Source: Deltaproteobacteria bacterium (GTDB taxonomy: Bacteria; Desulfobacterota; DSM-4660; Desulfatiglandales; HGW-15). Taken from it: a stretch of DNA of 64,000 nucleotides. Below, in pieces: positions 63,688-64,000 of this stretch. The notes beneath the pieces were generated by a model. It saw nothing but the letters and a program-made list of their open reading frames with translations, searched no databases and was not told the DNA's origin. The position numbers and the translations under genes were made by a program. The stretch lies in assembly GCA_019310485.1 (NCBI GenBank), contig JAFDEF010000009.1:1-64000 (forward strand). Reading direction: 5' to 3'. Position 1 is the first letter of the stretch; every line of letters begins with the position of its first letter.

Positions 63688-64000
63688 ACTTCAGCGTATT
63701 GCCATTGAGAAAAATGGGGGCTCGCTGCGGGTGGCGCCTCTAGTACCTTAAATCCGCCGTCTAATTAGCACATCGTTAATGAAATCAGTGCATTTTGGAA
63801 ATTACCTCATCACCAGGAAGGTATTAGATGCAAGGCTTACTACAATATAGCAAGCTTGATGGTGAATCAGGGGTGCACATTTGTGTTGACAAGGCACTGA
63901 TATCAAAGTAAACATTAGAAATTAGCTGAAAATATTTTAGTTTGTGCGCATTTGCCGCACCCCCTTAAAATCCATGGGCGGGAAATGGAGGCATGAAAAC
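63688..64000. other. 3' end of window, no gene supported
   Basis: After the HD-dNTPase stop, no gene is recognised. A short segment at 63856-63868 (TTGATGGTGAATC) matches, in inverse orientation, 13 bases of the second dispersed repeat. A reading frame opens at ATG 63974 and runs off the end after nine codons, and another ATG at 63993 follows GGAGG by one base. Either could be a gene start. Confidence 0.4.

Overview
The window looks like a chromosome segment from an anaerobic member of the Desulfobacterota (former Deltaproteobacteria). The placement is an inference from gene content: a cyclohexadienoyl-CoA to ring-cleavage (bam) gene set, a split methylmalonyl-CoA mutase, a sodium-pump decarboxylase beta subunit with a biotin carrier, a probable selenoprotein, and many PilZ/GGDEF/class III cyclase signalling genes. 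No rRNA, CRISPR array, transposase or prophage was seen.

Region 0.2-9 kb is a peptide-maturation locus. Leftward genes are a SipW/ER-type signal peptidase, a nucleotidyltransferase-fold protein, an HPr-kinase-like P-loop protein, a radical SAM/SPASM protein, a PqqD-like carrier and a second radical SAM/SPASM protein. The locus ends with a 59-residue, three-cysteine peptide (212..391) whose ATG overlaps the stop of the last radical SAM gene. A one-polypeptide exporter ABC transporter runs the other way. Two PqqE-like enzymes, a PqqD homologue and an extra conserved protein match, from memory, the SynChlorMet cassettes, which I recall being described without an identified precursor. The small peptide is the best candidate for it.

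Region 9-16 kb holds a fumarate-reductase-like flavoprotein with a minimal 2Fe-2S partner, a DUF1573 protein with an in-frame TGA at the first Cys of its CGC motif (probable selenocysteine), RNase HI, a flavin reductase-like protein, an acidic zinc-ribbon protein, tRNA-Phe, a PilZ protein and a rhomboid. Nearly every transcription unit here is separated by copies of a roughly 100-140 bp element built of three palindromes. There are eleven copies in the window: nine in one orientation, two in the other.

Region 16-36 kb is mainly housekeeping: AlkD-like repair protein, TPR protein, groES-groEL, a cysteine synthase-CysRS fusion with altered HIGH and KMSKS motifs, ilvD, a B12-binding radical SAM protein, an adenylate cyclase, two tRNA-Ser, and the def-fmt-DUF116-rsmB-rpe operon. 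A biotin carrier and a decarboxylase beta/gamma-like pair follow.

Region 36-47 kb contains methylmalonyl-CoA mutase (two subunits), a 1429-residue GGDEF-ATPase-HEAT protein, and a leftward operon of an SDR, BamQ, BamA and BamR. These three Bam enzymes carry cyclohexa-1,5-diene-carbonyl-CoA through hydration, oxidation and hydrolytic ring opening. The operon has a putative promoter overlapped by a perfect palindrome.

Region 47-64 kb has a K+ channel, a remnant of a cyclic-nucleotide-binding protein, rlpA, ihfA, coaD-rsmD, and a long leftward run rpsB-tsf-pyrH-frr-uppS-cdsA-(UDP-sugar SDR)-dxr-rseP-tsaB-psd-pssA. A rightward HD-type dNTPase gene follows.
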